DNA of 64,000 bases from Malikia spinosa (GCF_002980625.1 NZ_PVLR01000003.1:1-64000), one strand, 5' to 3'. Positions 1 to 17,930 are shown, counted from the first letter of the stretch. Numbers and translations: made by a program. The notes: generated by a model from the sequence alone, not told the origin.

Positions 1-94
1 CGCCCCGATCGCCATGGAAGAAGGTCTGCGCTTCGCCATCCGCGAAGGCGGCCGTACCGTCGGCGCCGGCGTCGTTGCCAAGATCATCGACTGA
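1..94 (+). CDS. tuf: Elongation factor Tu, C-terminal end (partial)
   Basis: The window opens inside this gene. Reading from base 2 gives 30 residues ending in [14 protein letters not shown] and a TGA at 92-94, which is the very conserved end of domain 3 of EF-Tu. EF-Tu carries aminoacyl-tRNA to the ribosome as a GTP complex in the cytoplasm. The following tRNA-Trp and secE-nusG are the usual neighbours of a betaproteobacterial tuf copy. The 5' part lies outside the window, so the start and length cannot be judged. Confidence 0.95.
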   Translation, partial: APIAMEEGLRFAIREGGRTVGAGVVAKIID

Positions 95-108
95 TTTTGA
101 ATCAGCGT

Positions 109-184
109 AGGGGTATAGCTCAATTGGCAGAGCGTCGGTCTCCAAAACCGAAGGTTGGGGGTTCGATTCCCTCTGCCCCTGCCA
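109..184 (+). tRNA. trpT: tRNA-Trp (anticodon CCA)
   Basis: A complete 76-nt cloverleaf: acceptor stem AGGGGTA paired with TGCCCCT, D-arm GCTC/GAGC, anticodon arm TCGGT-CTCCAAA-ACCGA with anticodon CCA, T-arm GGGGG-TTCGATT-CCCTC, and an encoded 3' GCCA. It reads UGG (tryptophan). It lies 14 nt after tuf and before secE, so it is probably processed from a tuf-trpT-secE transcript, as in related proteobacteria. Confidence 0.97.
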
Positions 185-230
185 CCTGATCCGGGCAAGT
201 TTTATCGCCCGCTTCCGAGTGGTAACCGAA

Positions 231-272
231 AGCCCGCCCGAGTCGCAAGATTCCGGTGGGCTGGTGTTTTTT
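231..272 (+). terminator. Possible terminator or attenuator after tuf-trpT
   Basis: Arms AGCCCGCC (231-238) and GGTGGGCT (255-262) can pair with one G-T wobble, around a 16-nt loop, and six T residues follow at 267-272. It would end or reduce tuf-trpT transcription before secE. The long loop makes it only moderately convincing. Confidence 0.4.
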
Positions 273-300
273 CAAGCGCATAATTCACGAGTGCAAATTC

Positions 301-681
301 ATGGCCACAACTGATGTAGAAACCGTTGGTTCCGGCGCCGACAAAGCCAAGCTCGCCGGCTCTGTTGCTCTGCTGGTGCTTGGCTTCGTGGGCTTCTACC
401 TGCTGTCTGCCCAGGGTGCCCTGGCGCAGTGGGCGGTCCTGCTGGTCGCGCTGGCCGCGGCTGTGGCTGTGTTCGCGGTTTCCGAGCCGGGCAAGCGGTT
501 GCAGGCCTATGGCCGCGATTCCTGGAAAGAAGTCAAGAAGGTGGTCTGGCCGACGCGTCGTGAGGCAACTCAGATGACGGCCTATGTGTTTGCCTTCGTG
601 TTCGTGATGGCCCTGTTCCTGTGGCTGACCGACAAGACACTCGAATGGGTGCTTTACGACCTCGTGCTGGGTTGGAGATAA
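301..681 (+). CDS. secE: Preprotein translocase subunit SecE
   Basis: SecE is a small inner-membrane subunit of the SecYEG channel that clamps SecY. The 126-residue protein has hydrophobic segments at about 19-37, 42-60 and 92-111, matching the three-helix SecE of proteobacteria. The conserved amphipathic motif [15 protein letters not shown] at about 75-89 precedes the last helix. The ATG at 301 is chosen because the family starts near here; an in-frame start at 256 would add 15 atypical residues. No strong ribosome binding site is visible. nusG follows after 2 nt, so the two are cotranscribed. Confidence 0.95.
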   Translation: MATTDVETVGSGADKAKLAGSVALLVLGFVGFYLLSAQGALAQWAVLLVALAAAVAVFAVSEPGKRLQAYGRDSWKEVKKVVWPTRREATQMTAYVFAFVFVMALFLWLTDKTLEWVLYDLVLGWR

Positions 682-683
682 GA

Positions 684-1256
684 ATGAACGAACAAGCTGC
701 CACCATGAATGCCGCTCCCGCAGAGGGTATGCGCTGGTATGTCGTGCACGCCTATTCCGGCATGGAAAAGGCTGCCGAGCGCAACATCCTTGAGCGCGTC
801 CAGCGCGCCGGCATGCAGGACAAGTTTGGTCGCATCCTGGTGCCGACCGAAGAGGTCGTCGAAGTCAAGAACGGCGTCAAGCGCACCACCGAACGCAAGT
901 TCTTCCCTGGCTATGTGCTGGTGGAAATGGTCATGGACGACGAGACCTGGCATCTGGTCAAGAACACCGGCAAGGTGACTGGCTTCGTCGGCGGTGCCAA
1001 GAACCGTCCGGCACCGATCTCGGAAGAAGATGTCCAGAAGATCGTCAGCCAGATGCAGGAAGGCTCCGACAAGCCGCGCCACAAGGTCGAGTTCCTCACC
1101 GGCGAATATGTGCGCGTCAAGGAAGGTCCGTTCACCGACTTCAACGGCACCGTCGAGGAAGTCAACTACGAGAAGAACAAGGTGCGCGTCTCGGTCACGA
1201 TCTTCGGTCGTGCGACTCCGGTCGAGCTCGAGTTCAACCAGATCGAAAAGACCTGA
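684..1256 (+). CDS. nusG: Transcription termination/antitermination protein NusG
   Basis: NusG binds RNA polymerase, raises elongation rate and links it to Rho and, through NusE, to the ribosome. The 190-residue product has the N-terminal NGN domain ([19 protein letters not shown] from about 17) with the FFPGYVLV motif, and a C-terminal KOW domain ([20 protein letters not shown]). The ATG at 684 has GGAG about 9 nt upstream and lies 2 nt after the secE stop. The length is slightly above the 181 residues of E. coli because of a short N-terminal extension. Confidence 0.97.
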   Translation: MNEQAATMNAAPAEGMRWYVVHAYSGMEKAAERNILERVQRAGMQDKFGRILVPTEEVVEVKNGVKRTTERKFFPGYVLVEMVMDDETWHLVKNTGKVTGFVGGAKNRPAPISEEDVQKIVSQMQEGSDKPRHKVEFLTGEYVRVKEGPFTDFNGTVEEVNYEKNKVRVSVTIFGRATPVELEFNQIEKT

Positions 1257-1273
1257 GCTGACGTAAAAAATGC

Positions 1274-1302
1274 TTGACCCCGCAGGTTGGGCGGCATAAA
1301 AT
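1274..1302 (+). promoter_or_regulatory. Sigma-70 promoter of the rplKAJL-rpoBC cluster
   Basis: A -35 box TTGACC (1274-1279) and a -10 box TAAAAT (1297-1302) are 17 bp apart, 146 bp before rplK. The predicted transcript start near 1309 is followed at once by an 8-bp GC stem (1314-1321 with 1332-1339), which could protect the 5' end of the messenger. This is the expected place for the main promoter of the L11/L1 genes. Confidence 0.7.
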
Positions 1303-1447
1303 CTAATGCTTTTCGCCGACGTGCTGCTGTGCGTCGGCGTTTGCACTGGTGGCTTCGTTCCGACGCCAGCTGCAATACTTTCGGAACCTGTCAGCGAGGA
1401 GGCCGTTGCCGTGGGGCAAGGGCCGATTGGACTCGCAGGAGCTCAAA

Positions 1448-1879
1448 ATGGCGAAAAAAATCGTCGGCTTCGTCAAGCTGCAAGTCCCAGCTGGCAAGGC
1501 CAACCCCTCTCCCCCGATCGGTCCGGCGCTGGGTCAGCGCGGCCTGAACATCATGGAGTTCTGCAAGGCGTTCAACGCCCAGACCCAAGGCGTTGAGCCG
1601 GGTCTGCCGCTGCCGGTGGTGATCACCGCCTATGCGGACAAGAGCTTCACCTTCATCATCAAGACCCCGCCGGCGACGACCCTCATCAAGAAGGCCATCA
1701 AGCTGGACAAGGGTTCTTCGACTCCGAACAGCGCCAAGGTCGGCAAGATCACCCGCGCTCAGCTGGAAGAGATCGCCAAGACCAAGCTCAAGGACATGAA
1801 CGCTGCCGACATCGAAGGCGCGATCAAGACCCTGGCTGGTTCTGCCCGTTCGATGGGCGTGATTGTGGAGGGCGTGTGA
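1448..1879 (+). CDS. rplK: 50S ribosomal protein L11
   Basis: L11 forms the base of the ribosomal stalk with 23S rRNA and is needed for stringent factor RelA activation. The 143-residue protein starts [19 protein letters not shown] and has the conserved [23 protein letters not shown] segment of the N-terminal domain and the C-terminal rRNA-binding domain ending [15 protein letters not shown] lies 6-9 nt before the ATG. rplA follows after one base, so translation is probably coupled. Length is normal for the family. Confidence 0.98.
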   Translation: MAKKIVGFVKLQVPAGKANPSPPIGPALGQRGLNIMEFCKAFNAQTQGVEPGLPLPVVITAYADKSFTFIIKTPPATTLIKKAIKLDKGSSTPNSAKVGKITRAQLEEIAKTKLKDMNAADIEGAIKTLAGSARSMGVIVEGV

Positions 1880-1880
1880 C

Positions 1881-2576
1881 ATGGCCAAACTGACCAAGAA
1901 GCAAAAAGCCCAAGAAGGCAAGATCGAATCGACCAAGCTGTACCCCATCGCTGACGCGCTGGCACTGGTCAAGGAATTCGCCAACGCCAAGTTCGACGAG
2001 TCGATCGACGTCGCCGTGCAACTGGGCGTTGACGCCAAGAAGTCGGACCAGGTCGTTCGTGGCGCCGTCGTGATGCCCAACGGCACCGGCAAGACCAAGC
2101 GCGTCGCCGTGTTCGCCCAGGGTGCCAAGGCTGAAGAAGCCAAGGCCGCTGGTGCCGACATCGTCGGTTTCGACGATCTGGCCGCCGACATCAAGGCTGG
2201 CAAGATGGACTTCGACGTCGTGATCGCTTCCCCGGACGCGATGCGCATCGTCGGTACCCTGGGTCAGATCCTGGGCCCGCGCGGTCTGATGCCGAACCCG
2301 AAGGTCGGCACCGTGACCCCGGACGTCGCCACCGCTGTCAAGAACGCCAAGGCTGGTCAGGTCCAGTTCCGCGTCGACAAGGCCGGCATCATCCACGGCA
2401 CCATCGGTCGTCGCTCGTTCGGCGCCGAGCAGCTGCAGGGCAACCTGGCAGCACTGCTGGACGCTCTGAACAAGGCCAAGCCGGCTTCGTCCAAGGGCCA
2501 GTACCTGCGCAAGGTCGCTGTCTCGTCCACCATGGGTGTGGGCGTGCGCGTCGAAGTCGCATCCATCGCGGTCTGA
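1881..2576 (+). CDS. rplA: 50S ribosomal protein L1
   Basis: L1 forms the mobile L1 stalk that helps release deacylated tRNA, and in many bacteria it also represses its own L11-L1 messenger. The 231-residue protein has the L1 signature around [20 protein letters not shown] and the [13 protein letters not shown] loop. The ribosome binding site GGAGGG overlaps the end of rplK, and the start is one base after the rplK stop. Length matches the family. Confidence 0.98.
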   Translation: MAKLTKKQKAQEGKIESTKLYPIADALALVKEFANAKFDESIDVAVQLGVDAKKSDQVVRGAVVMPNGTGKTKRVAVFAQGAKAEEAKAAGADIVGFDDLAADIKAGKMDFDVVIASPDAMRIVGTLGQILGPRGLMPNPKVGTVTPDVATAVKNAKAGQVQFRVDKAGIIHGTIGRRSFGAEQLQGNLAALLDALNKAKPASSKGQYLRKVAVSSTMGVGVRVEVASIAV

Positions 2577-2818
2577 TCGCGAATTGAAGATTCGGTGTTC
2601 CGGCCCAGGCCGGAGCGCCAAACTGGTGGGCTCGGGCGGCGCAAGTCACCCGAGGCCATCCAAGACCGCTGGCGTGGTCGGGCCGCAAGGCCGGGCCACT
2701 TAATCAGAGCCAGCGCAGATGGCGATCCCGCCGCAGATGGATAAGTCCTGAAACGGTTGATCGCTGCAAGAAGGTGCATGGAAGGGGTGACCCGACCGTG
2801 CTTTTTAAGGAGTAGACC
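2577..2818 (+). promoter_or_regulatory. L10-type leader of rplJL
   Basis: This 242-nt gap between rplA and rplJ has no gene but is rich in pairing segments, for example GGGCCGC...GCCGGGCC around 2687-2698. In proteobacteria the same position holds the leader RNA bound by the L10-(L12)4 complex, which represses rplJL translation. The assignment rests mainly on position and secondary-structure potential. It ends with AAGGAG just before the TTG start of rplJ. Confidence 0.5.
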
Positions 2819-3352
2819 TTGAGTCTGAATCGCAGTGAGAAGCAAGTCGTCATCGATGAGGTGTCGGCACTCGCAGCTAAAGCTCAAACGCTCGTGATGG
2901 CGGAATACCGCGGCATCACGGTCGCTGCCCTGACCCAGTTGCGCGTTGCTGCCCGCAGCCAAGGTGTGAGCCTGAGTGTTCTGAAGAACACCCTGGCCCG
3001 CCGTGCTGTGGCCGGTACCGGCTTCGAGGCAGGCATCGACCAGATGACCGGTCCGCTGATCTACGGCTTCTCGGAAGACGCAGTTGCCGCCGCCAAGGTG
3101 GTGGCTGACTTCGCGAAAACCAACGACAAGATGGTTATTCGCGGTGGTGTCTATGCCGGCAAGTCGCTGGACGCGAACGGCGTTAAGCAACTGGCAAGCA
3201 TCCCTTCGAAGGAAGTGCTGCTGGCTCAGTTGCTGGGCTTGATGCAATCCCCGATCTCGCGCACCGCACGCGTTCTGGCCGCTCTGGCCGAGCAGCGTGG
3301 TGCAGCGCAGCCTGCCGAAGCAGAAGCTCCGGCCGAGGCGCAGCCCGCTTAA
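2819..3352 (+). CDS. rplJ: 50S ribosomal protein L10
   Basis: L10 anchors L7/L12 dimers to the ribosome and, with L12, controls its own messenger. The 177-residue protein begins [14 protein letters not shown] and has the conserved [16 protein letters not shown] segment; the C-terminal helix that binds L12 is followed by an Ala/Glu/Pro-rich tail. The start is a TTG at 2819: AAGGAG lies 6 nt upstream, and no in-frame ATG gives a full N-terminus. A weak start codon fits a tightly autoregulated gene. It is separated from rplL by 36 nt. Confidence 0.96.
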   Translation: MSLNRSEKQVVIDEVSALAAKAQTLVMAEYRGITVAALTQLRVAARSQGVSLSVLKNTLARRAVAGTGFEAGIDQMTGPLIYGFSEDAVAAAKVVADFAKTNDKMVIRGGVYAGKSLDANGVKQLASIPSKEVLLAQLLGLMQSPISRTARVLAALAEQRGAAQPAEAEAPAEAQPA

Positions 3353-3388
3353 GGCGTGCTGGAATCCAACTAGTTTTAGGAAATCAAA

Positions 3389-3763
3389 ATGGCATTCGAC
3401 AAAGACGCATTTTTGACCGCTCTGGACAGCATGAGCGTCATGGAACTCAACGAACTGGTCAAGGCCATCGAAGAGAAGTTTGGCGTGTCCGCTGCAGCCA
3501 TGGCTGCTCCGGCCGCTGCTGGCGGCGGCGCTGCTGCTGCTGCTGAAGAGAAGACCGAATTCAACGTCGTTCTGCTCGAAGCTGGCGCCCAGAAGGTTGG
3601 CGTCATCAAGGCCGTGCGTGAAATCACCGGCCTGGGTCTGAAGGAAGCCAAGGACCTGGTCGACGGCGCTCCGAAGAACGTCAAGGAAGCGCTGCCGAAG
3701 GCTGACGCTGAAGCTGCCGTCAAGAAGCTGATCGAAGCTGGCGCCAAGGCTGAAATCAAGTAA
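3389..3763 (+). CDS. rplL: 50S ribosomal protein L7/L12
   Basis: L7/L12 is the multi-copy stalk protein that recruits and activates translational GTPases. The 124-residue product has an N-terminal dimerisation region (1-32), an Ala/Gly-rich flexible hinge (about 33-53), and the conserved C-terminal domain with [24 protein letters not shown] lies before the ATG. It is the last gene before the hairpin-rich gap that separates ribosomal protein from polymerase genes. Confidence 0.98.
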   Translation: MAFDKDAFLTALDSMSVMELNELVKAIEEKFGVSAAAMAAPAAAGGGAAAAAEEKTEFNVVLLEAGAQKVGVIKAVREITGLGLKEAKDLVDGAPKNVKEALPKADAEAAVKKLIEAGAKAEIK

Positions 3764-3766
3764 TTC

Positions 3767-3820
3767 ATTTGGGGCTTTGCCCCAAATCGGTTACAAAGGC
3801 AGGTTGCGAAACCTGCCTTT
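3767..3820 (+). terminator. Tandem hairpins, rplL-rpoB attenuator
   Basis: Two perfect hairpins follow rplL. The first pairs ATTTGGGGC (3767-3775) with GCCCCAAAT (3779-3787) around TTT. The second is an 11-bp stem (3795-3805 with 3810-3820) closed by a GCGA loop and ending in CTTT. Neither has a long T-tract, so a partial terminator or RNase processing site is more likely than a full stop; the same position in E. coli holds the attenuator that lowers rpoBC expression relative to rplL. Confidence 0.6.
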
Positions 3821-3844
3821 CGGCGTTGCTCTCGAAAACGCTGA

Positions 3845-3964
3845 AAAGCGGATTGCCCGGCAGTCCGCTTTCCAGTGTCTTCTGACCCCGACTGCAGAAG
3901 ACGACTTGGTTCGGGCCTGTGTGCAAGGCACAGGCCGTCCGCCATGGGCTGGTAGAGGCCAGCC
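3845..3964 (+). repeat. Further hairpin series in the rplL-rpoB gap
   Basis: After the attenuator pair, four more stems can be read: AAAGCGGA (3845-3852) with TCCGCTTT (3864-3871); GTCTTCTG (3877-3884) with CAGAAGAC (3895-3902); GGCCTGTG (3914-3921) with CACAGGCC (3929-3936); GGCTGG (3947-3952) with CCAGCC (3959-3964). No gene is present. Together with the first pair they make a structured 200-nt leader in front of rpoB. Confidence 0.55.
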
Positions 3965-4041
3965 GCCAAGACCGGGTGCTAGGCCTGTACTCCTACGCCG
4001 CCCACTAGACAGTCGCCGCAGACCTCATGTCCGGAGATCTC

Positions 4042-8166
<4,125 letters not shown>

Positions 8167-8245
8167 TCACCAAGGAAGCTGGCGGGACAGGGCAGCCAGG
8201 CACAGCCAGCCGCTCTGTCCCCAAAGAATTTAAGGAAAAATTCAC

Positions 8246-12454
<4,209 letters not shown>

Positions 12455-12504
12455 GGCGCTGAGCGTTGATGGGGCAGGGCGCCAGTCCTGTCCTGCCAAG
12501 CTGC

Positions 12505-12540
12505 AAAACCCCGGCCGGCACCCGCCCGCCGGGGTTTTTT
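12505..12540 (+). terminator. Rho-independent terminator after rpoC
   Basis: An 11-bp stem AAAACCCCGGC (12505-12515) paired with GCCGGGGTTTT (12528-12538), with a T-run at 12535-12540. It lies 50 nt after the rpoC stop. Confidence 0.9.
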
Positions 12541-12561
12541 CATGATCAACAAGGAGTTCCC

Positions 12562-12906
12562 ATGATTCAACGTTTCGATGTCGGCGCCCGTCTGTCCGAG
12601 ATGGCGGTTCACAACGGTGTTGCCTACCTGGCCGGCCAGGTGCCGGAAGATGCCAGCCAGGACATCCGGGGCCAGACCGCCCAGGTGCTGGCGGCGATCG
12701 ATGCGCTGCTGGCGCGCGCCGGCAGCGACAAGAGCCGGATCCTGATGGCGCAGATCTATCTGGCCGATCTGGCCGATTTCGCCAGCATGAACCAGGCCTG
12801 GGATGCCTGGGTGGCTGCCGGCCATGCGCCGCCGCGCGCGACCGTGCAGGCCGCGCTGGCCAAGCCGGACTGGAAGATCGAGGTCGTTGTCACGGCCGCC
12901 TGCTGA
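12562..12906 (+). CDS. RidA/YjgF-family protein
   Basis: Members of this family hydrolyse reactive enamine/imine intermediates released by PLP enzymes; divergent subfamilies have unknown substrates. The 114-residue product is a full-length single-domain member. The substrate-binding arginine is present in PRATVQAALA near the C-terminus. AAGGAG lies just before the ATG at 12562, immediately after the rpoC terminator. It sits beside an Lrp regulator and putA, which suggests a link with amino-acid breakdown, but that link is inference. It is not the archetypal RidA, judging from the shortened ends. Confidence 0.85.
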   Translation: MIQRFDVGARLSEMAVHNGVAYLAGQVPEDASQDIRGQTAQVLAAIDALLARAGSDKSRILMAQIYLADLADFASMNQAWDAWVAAGHAPPRATVQAALAKPDWKIEVVVTAAC

Positions 12907-12954
12907 CGCGGCTGGTCAGGTCGGCCTGGCCCTGGGCGCTGGCCGCCTTGGCGC

Positions 12955-13431
12955 TCAGCCCAGGTTCAGGTGGGTCGAGTGCTTGACCTCTTCCATCACC
13001 GCGTAGGTGCGGGTCTCGCGCACGCCGGGCAGCTGCCACAGCACCGAGCCGGCAAAGGCGCGGTAGGCGTTCATGTCGGCGCTGCGGGTCTTGAGCAGGT
13101 AGTCGAAGCCACCCGCGACCATGTGGCATTCCATGATCTCGGGCCGCACCTGCACCGCCGCCTTGAACTGGTCGAACACATTGGGCGTGGTGCGGTCGAG
13201 CAGCACCTCGACGAAGACCAGCAGGCCGGCGCCGAGCTTGAGCGGATTGAGCCTGGCCTCGTAGCCCAGGATATAGCCTTCGCGCGTCAGGCGCTGTACC
13301 CTGGCCAGCACGGCGGCCGGCGACAGCAGGACCTGCTCGGCCAGCTTGAGGTTGCTGAGGCGGCCGTCATCTTGCAGGATCTTCAGGATGCGCAGGTCGA
13401 TGCGGTCGAGTTCGGCATGGGAGGGCGTCAT
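12955..13431 (-). CDS. Lrp/AsnC-family transcriptional regulator (PutR-like)
   Basis: A 158-residue protein with an N-terminal winged helix (about 8-60, DRIDLRILKILQDDGRLSNL) and a C-terminal RAM ligand-sensing domain (about 70-150). It is transcribed divergently from putA with 99 nt between the starts. In proteobacteria an Lrp-type activator in this position (PutR/BkdR type) usually induces putA in response to proline. A 15-bp palindrome overlaps its 5' leader (see operator). The ATG at 13431 matches the family start; no good ribosome binding site is seen. Confidence 0.9.
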   Translation of the reverse strand: MTPSHAELDRIDLRILKILQDDGRLSNLKLAEQVLLSPAAVLARVQRLTREGYILGYEARLNPLKLGAGLLVFVEVLLDRTTPNVFDQFKAAVQVRPEIMECHMVAGGFDYLLKTRSADMNAYRAFAGSVLWQLPGVRETRTYAVMEEVKHSTHLNLG

Positions 13432-13434
13432 GCG

Positions 13435-13449
13435 CCGAATTTTATTCGG
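13435..13449. promoter_or_regulatory. Candidate Lrp-type operator between lrp and putA
   Basis: CCGAAT-TTT-ATTCGG is a perfect 15-bp dyad with an AT-rich centre, the shape and length of Lrp-family sites. It begins 4 bp upstream of the regulator ATG, so it could block its own expression while the bound regulator acts on putA. Confidence 0.5.
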
Positions 13450-13530
13450 TCATCTGGGTCAAATACGATGATTAATTTTTCGGCTGCTTCGGCATGATCG
13501 CGTCATTCACGCATTTCCGAGACGCCGACC

Positions 13531-16500
13531 ATGAGCCCAGCCTTCACCTCCTTCGTCGATGGCCCCCTGCAGCGCGAGCCGCTGCGTGCCGCCATCACCG
13601 CCGCCTACCGCCAGCCCGAGCCCGAGGCAGTGGCCGACCTGCTGACCCAGGCCCGGTTGCCCAAGACGCAGGCCGATGCCGCACAGGCACTGGCCCAGCG
13701 CATCGCGCGCCAGTTGCGCGAGCGCAAGAGCGAAGGCGGCCGTGCCGGCATCGTCCAGGGATTGCTGCAGGAATATGCGCTGTCCTCGCAGGAGGGGGTG
13801 GCGCTGATGTGCCTGGCCGAGGCGCTGCTGCGCATCCCCGATGCCGCCACCCGCGACGCGCTGATCCGCGACAAGATCTCGCACGGTGACTGGACGCCGC
13901 ATCTGGGGCAAAGCCCCTCGCTGTTCGTCAACGCCGCTTCCTGGGGCTTGCTGATCACCGGCAAGCTGGTCAGCACCCACAGCGAGCGCGGTCTGGGCAG
14001 CACCCTGGGCGGATTGATCCGCAAGGGCGGCGAGCCGCTGATCCGCAAGGGCGTCGACATGGCGATGCGCATGATGGGCCAGCAGTTCGTGACCGGCGAG
14101 ACCATCGGGCTGGCACTCGAGCACGCCCGCGACCTGGAAGCGCAGGGTTTCCGCTATTCCTACGACATGCTGGGCGAGGCCGCGCTGACGGCTGAGGACG
14201 CCGAGCGCTACCTGGCGTCCTACGAGGCCGCCATCCATGCGATCGGCCAGGCCGCGGCCGGCAAGGGGATCTACGACGGCGCCGGCATCTCGATCAAGCT
14301 GTCGGCTCTGCACCCGCGCTACAGCCGCGCGCAATACCGCCGCGTCATGGCCGAGCTCTATCCGGTGCTGCTCAAGCTGACCCTGCTGGCCCGACAGTAC
14401 GACATCGGCCTCAACATCGATGCCGAGGAGACCGACCGGCTCGAACTCTCGCTCGACCTGCTCGAACAACTGTGCTTTGCGCCCGAGCTCAAGGGCTTCA
14501 ACGGCATCGGCTTCGTGATCCAGGCCTACCAGAAGCGCTGCCCCCATGTGATCGATTACTGCATCGACCTGGCGCGCCGCAGCGGCCACCGCCTGATGAT
14601 CCGCCTGGTCAAGGGCGCCTACTGGGACAGCGAGATCAAGCGCGCCCAGCTCGACGGCCAGGATGGCTATCCGGTCTACACCCGCAAGGCCTATACCGAT
14701 GTCTCCTATCTGGCCTGCGCCAGCAAGCTGCTGGCGGCGCCCGAGGCGGTCTATCCGCAGTTCGCGACCCACAACGCGCACAGCCTGGCCGCCATCTACC
14801 AGATGGCCGGTCCCGATAGCTACACCCCGACCCAGTACGAGTTCCAGTGTCTGCACGGCATGGGCGAGCCGCTCTACGAGCAGGTGGTCGGCAAGACCAG
14901 CGACGGCAAGCTCGGCCGGCCCTGCCGCATCTACGCGCCGGTCGGCACCCACGAGACGCTGCTGGCCTACCTGGTGCGCCGCCTGCTCGAGAACGGCGCC
15001 AACACCTCGTTCGTGAACCGGATCGCCGACCCCAGCATCGCGATCGAGACCCTGGTCGAGGACCCGGTCGCAACCGTCGAGCGCTGGGCCGCCGATGAAG
15101 GCGCTGTCGGCCTGCCGCATCCGGGCATCCCGCTGCCGCAAGCACTGTATGGCGCGCAGCGTGTCAACTCCGCCGGCCTGGACCTCTCTAACGAGACCAC
15201 GCTGGCTGCACTGAGCGATGCGGTGCGCCGTACCTGCCAGCAGTCCTGGGACGTGACGCCGCTGCTGGCGTTCGATGGCGCCGACAAGCTGCCGGCCGAG
15301 CTGGTGCTGAACCCGGCCAATCATGCTGATCGGGTCGGCAGCGTGCGCTCGGCGACCCCCGCTGAGGTCGAGGCAGCTATCGGCCACGCGCAGGCCTGCT
15401 TCCCGGACTGGGCCGCGACCGCTGCGGTCGATCGCGCCGCCTTGCTCGATCGTGCCGCCGACCTGATGCAGGGCGAGCTCCAGACCCTGATCGGACTGCT
15501 GATCCGCGAGGCCGGCAAGACCGCTGCCAACGCGATCGCCGAGGTGCGCGAGGCGATCGACTTCCTGCGCTACTACGCGGCCCAGGTGCGCGCCGATTTC
15601 CACCACGACACGCATCTGCCGCTGGGCCCGGTAGTCTGCATCAGCCCCTGGAACTTCCCGCTTGCCATCTTCACCGGCCAGGTCGCTGCCGCGCTGGCTG
15701 CCGGCAACACCGTGCTGGCCAAGCCGGCCGAGCAGACCCCGATCGTCGCCCACTACGCCGTCGAGCTGTTGTGGCAGGCCGGCGTGCCGCGCGCCGCGGT
15801 TCAGCTGGTGCCGGGTTCCGGCTCGAGCGTCGGCGCGCAGCTGGTGGCCGATGCCCGGGTCCAGGGCGTGATGTTCACCGGCTCGACCGAGGTGGCACGC
15901 CTGCTGCAGGCCACCCTGGCACAGCGGCTCAGCCCGACCGGCAAGCCGGTGCCGCTGATCGCCGAGACCGGTGGCCAGAACTGCATGATCGTCGATTCCT
16001 CGGCCCTGACCGAGCAGGTCGTCAACGACGTGGTGTCGTCGGCCTTCGACAGCGCCGGCCAGCGCTGCTCGGCGCTGCGCGTGCTGTGCCTGCAGGAGGA
16101 GATCGCCGACCGCGTGATCGAGATGCTCAAGGGCGCGATGGCCGAGCAGCAGCTGGGATCACCCGACGCGCTTCAGGTCGACATCGGCCCGGTGATCGAC
16201 GCCGAGGCGCGCGACGGCATCGCGCGCCACATCGACGCCATGCGTGCCAACGGCCGTCCGGTGTTCCAGCAGGCCCGCCAGGCCGCAGGCGCGACCGCCC
16301 AGGGCAGCTTCATCGTGCCGACGCTGATCGAGCTCGAGCGCATCGGCGAGCTCAAGCGCGAGATCTTCGGCCCGGTGCTGCATGTGTTGCGCTACCAGCG
16401 CCGCGAGCTCGGTGCCTTGATCGAGCAGATCAACGCGACCGGCTATGGCCTGACCTTCGGTATCCACACCCGGATCGACGAGACCATCGCGCGCGTGACC

Positions 16501-17253
16501 GAATCGGTCCATGCCGGCAACCTGTACGTGAACCGCAACCTGGTCGGTGCCGTGGTCGGTGTCCAGCCCTTCGGTGGCGAAGGCCTGTCGGGCACCGGCC
16601 CCAAGGCCGGCGGTCCGCTCTACCTGTACCGGTTGCTGGCGCAGCATCCGGCCGACGCGATGGCGCGCGGCGTGGACTTCTCGGGCGGCGCCGAGCGGCC
16701 TGCGGTCAGGCCGGCATTGCAGGCCTTGTACCAGTGGGCGCAGACCGGTCGTCGCAGCGCACTGGTTGCCGCCTGCGACCGCTTCGCGCTGCAGTCGCGT
16801 AGCGGTGTCACGGTCCTGCTGGCCGGCCCGACCGGCGAGCGCAACAGCTATCAGCTGCTGGCGCGCGAGGCGACGCTGAGCCTGGCCCGCCAGGAATCCG
16901 ACCGCCTGTTGCAGCTGGCTGCCACGCTGGCGGTCGGTAGCCGGGCAGTCTGGCCGGCCGCTGCGGCCCCGCTGCGCGAAAGCCTGCCGCCGCTCGTGCG
17001 CGAGCAGATCGCGTTGGCCGAGGACTGGCAGTCGCCGCTGGTGCATTTCGATGCGGTGCTGCACCATGGTGATGCCGCCGAGCTGCGCGAGGTCTGTGCC
17101 GTCCTGGCCCGACGTCCGGGCGCCATCGTCGGCATCCAGAGCCTGGCCGATGGCGAGTCCGAGCTGGTGCTGGAGCGGCTGGTGATCGAGCGCTCGGTCA
17201 GCGTCAACACCGCAGCGGCCGGCGGCAATGCCAGTCTGATGACGCTGGCCTGA
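13531..17253 (+). CDS. putA: Bifunctional proline dehydrogenase / pyrroline-5-carboxylate dehydrogenase
   Basis: PutA oxidises proline to glutamate in two steps at the inner face of the membrane, feeding electrons to quinone. The 1240-residue protein lacks the N-terminal ribbon-helix-helix DNA-binding domain of E. coli PutA, so it is not autoregulatory. The FAD-dependent proline dehydrogenase barrel is at about 150-460 ([37 protein letters not shown]). The aldehyde dehydrogenase domain is at about 540-1000 with E812 (ETGGQN) and catalytic C846 (GQRCSALR). The last 200 residues form the extra C-terminal domain of long PutA types. The divergent Lrp gene is the likely regulator. Confidence 0.96.
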   Translation: MSPAFTSFVDGPLQREPLRAAITAAYRQPEPEAVADLLTQARLPKTQADAAQALAQRIARQLRERKSEGGRAGIVQGLLQEYALSSQEGVALMCLAEALLRIPDAATRDALIRDKISHGDWTPHLGQSPSLFVNAASWGLLITGKLVSTHSERGLGSTLGGLIRKGGEPLIRKGVDMAMRMMGQQFVTGETIGLALEHARDLEAQGFRYSYDMLGEAALTAEDAERYLASYEAAIHAIGQAAAGKGIYDGAGISIKLSALHPRYSRAQYRRVMAELYPVLLKLTLLARQYDIGLNIDAEETDRLELSLDLLEQLCFAPELKGFNGIGFVIQAYQKRCPHVIDYCIDLARRSGHRLMIRLVKGAYWDSEIKRAQLDGQDGYPVYTRKAYTDVSYLACASKLLAAPEAVYPQFATHNAHSLAAIYQMAGPDSYTPTQYEFQCLHGMGEPLYEQVVGKTSDGKLGRPCRIYAPVGTHETLLAYLVRRLLENGANTSFVNRIADPSIAIETLVEDPVATVERWAADEGAVGLPHPGIPLPQALYGAQRVNSAGLDLSNETTLAALSDAVRRTCQQSWDVTPLLAFDGADKLPAELVLNPANHADRVGSVRSATPAEVEAAIGHAQACFPDWAATAAVDRAALLDRAADLMQGELQTLIGLLIREAGKTAANAIAEVREAIDFLRYYAAQVRADFHHDTHLPLGPVVCISPWNFPLAIFTGQVAAALAAGNTVLAKPAEQTPIVAHYAVELLWQAGVPRAAVQLVPGSGSSVGAQLVADARVQGVMFTGSTEVARLLQATLAQRLSPTGKPVPLIAETGGQNCMIVDSSALTEQVVNDVVSSAFDSAGQRCSALRVLCLQEEIADRVIEMLKGAMAEQQLGSPDALQVDIGPVIDAEARDGIARHIDAMRANGRPVFQQARQAAGATAQGSFIVPTLIELERIGELKREIFGPVLHVLRYQRRELGALIEQINATGYGLTFGIHTRIDETIARVTESVHAGNLYVNRNLVGAVVGVQPFGGEGLSGTGPKAGGPLYLYRLLAQHPADAMARGVDFSGGAERPAVRPALQALYQWAQTGRRSALVAACDRFALQSRSGVTVLLAGPTGERNSYQLLAREATLSLARQESDRLLQLAATLAVGSRAVWPAAAAPLRESLPPLVREQIALAEDWQSPLVHFDAVLHHGDAAELREVCAVLARRPGAIVGIQSLADGESELVLERLVIERSVSVNTAAAGGNASLMTLA

Positions 17254-17330
17254 ACGCAGCGCCTGGTCCGGCCGGCTGTCCTTGACAGGCCGGCGGTGGT
17301 ACAGTGCGCTCGACCGCACTGCACAGACCC

Positions 17331-17930
17331 ATGAACCTTTACCTGTTGGCGGCCCTGGCCGCCTTTTTCCTTTTCCAGTTGCGCACTCGCGAGCAGCGCC
17401 AGCGCATCGCCTTGCTGGCCGAGCAACTGCGCCGCTACCAGATCGAGCCGCTGATGGAGCGCCTGACCGAGGGCTACCAGCGCGCGCTGGCCGAGTCCGA
17501 TCCCGAGCGTCGCCAGTCGCTGTGGCAGCAGCATGGTGCCAGCGAGCTGGCGCTGGCCGACCAGGTCGGCCGGCTGGCGAACGATTTCGCCCGCCTCGAC
17601 GCTGCCCAAACCAGCGTCAGTCGCATTCCCCTGCCTTACGCCACCCGTTGGTGGCCGCAGACCAGCTTCGATTTCCGTCAGCTGCTGGCGCTGCATGCGC
17701 GCGGACTGGCCGCGGCGGCGAGCCAGGAGTTGGCGCGCTCGCCGCAGGATCGTGCCTACACCCTGCTGGCCGAGATGCTGCTGCTGCAGCACAGCTGCCA
17801 CTGGTTCTGCCGTTCGCGTCCGGTCGCCAGCGCGCGGCTGCTGGCACGCCACAAGACCCGTCACGACCAGGTCCTGCAGTCGGTCGGCGCGGCGACGCGC
17901 GAGGGCTACGGCCAGATCGTCGGCACCTGA
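17331..17930 (+). CDS. Membrane-anchored hypothetical protein
   Basis: I do not recognise this 199-residue protein. It has one N-terminal hydrophobic segment (about 3-15) followed by a charged, probably helical region (20-90) rich in Arg, Glu and Gln, then a more globular part with the sequence LLLQHSCHWFCRSRP near 145. It has no CXXCH heme site or known catalytic motif. The ATG at 17331 is used because it places the membrane segment at the N-terminus; an upstream start at 17304 is possible. A TTGACA lies at 17282-17287 but has no well-placed -10. It ends about 120 nt before the methyltransferase gene. Confidence 0.65.
   Translation: MNLYLLAALAAFFLFQLRTREQRQRIALLAEQLRRYQIEPLMERLTEGYQRALAESDPERRQSLWQQHGASELALADQVGRLANDFARLDAAQTSVSRIPLPYATRWWPQTSFDFRQLLALHARGLAAAASQELARSPQDRAYTLLAEMLLLQHSCHWFCRSRPVASARLLARHKTRHDQVLQSVGAATREGYGQIVGT

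Noticed and set aside
13507..15753. A 748-codon minus-strand frame opposite putA
   Set aside because: Shadow of putA; it also overlaps the putA start and has no domain features.
17254..17300. Terminator after putA
   Set aside because: GCCGGCTGTC...GACAGGCCGGC can pair only with a bulge and has no T-run; the TTGACA inside has no -10 at a proper distance.
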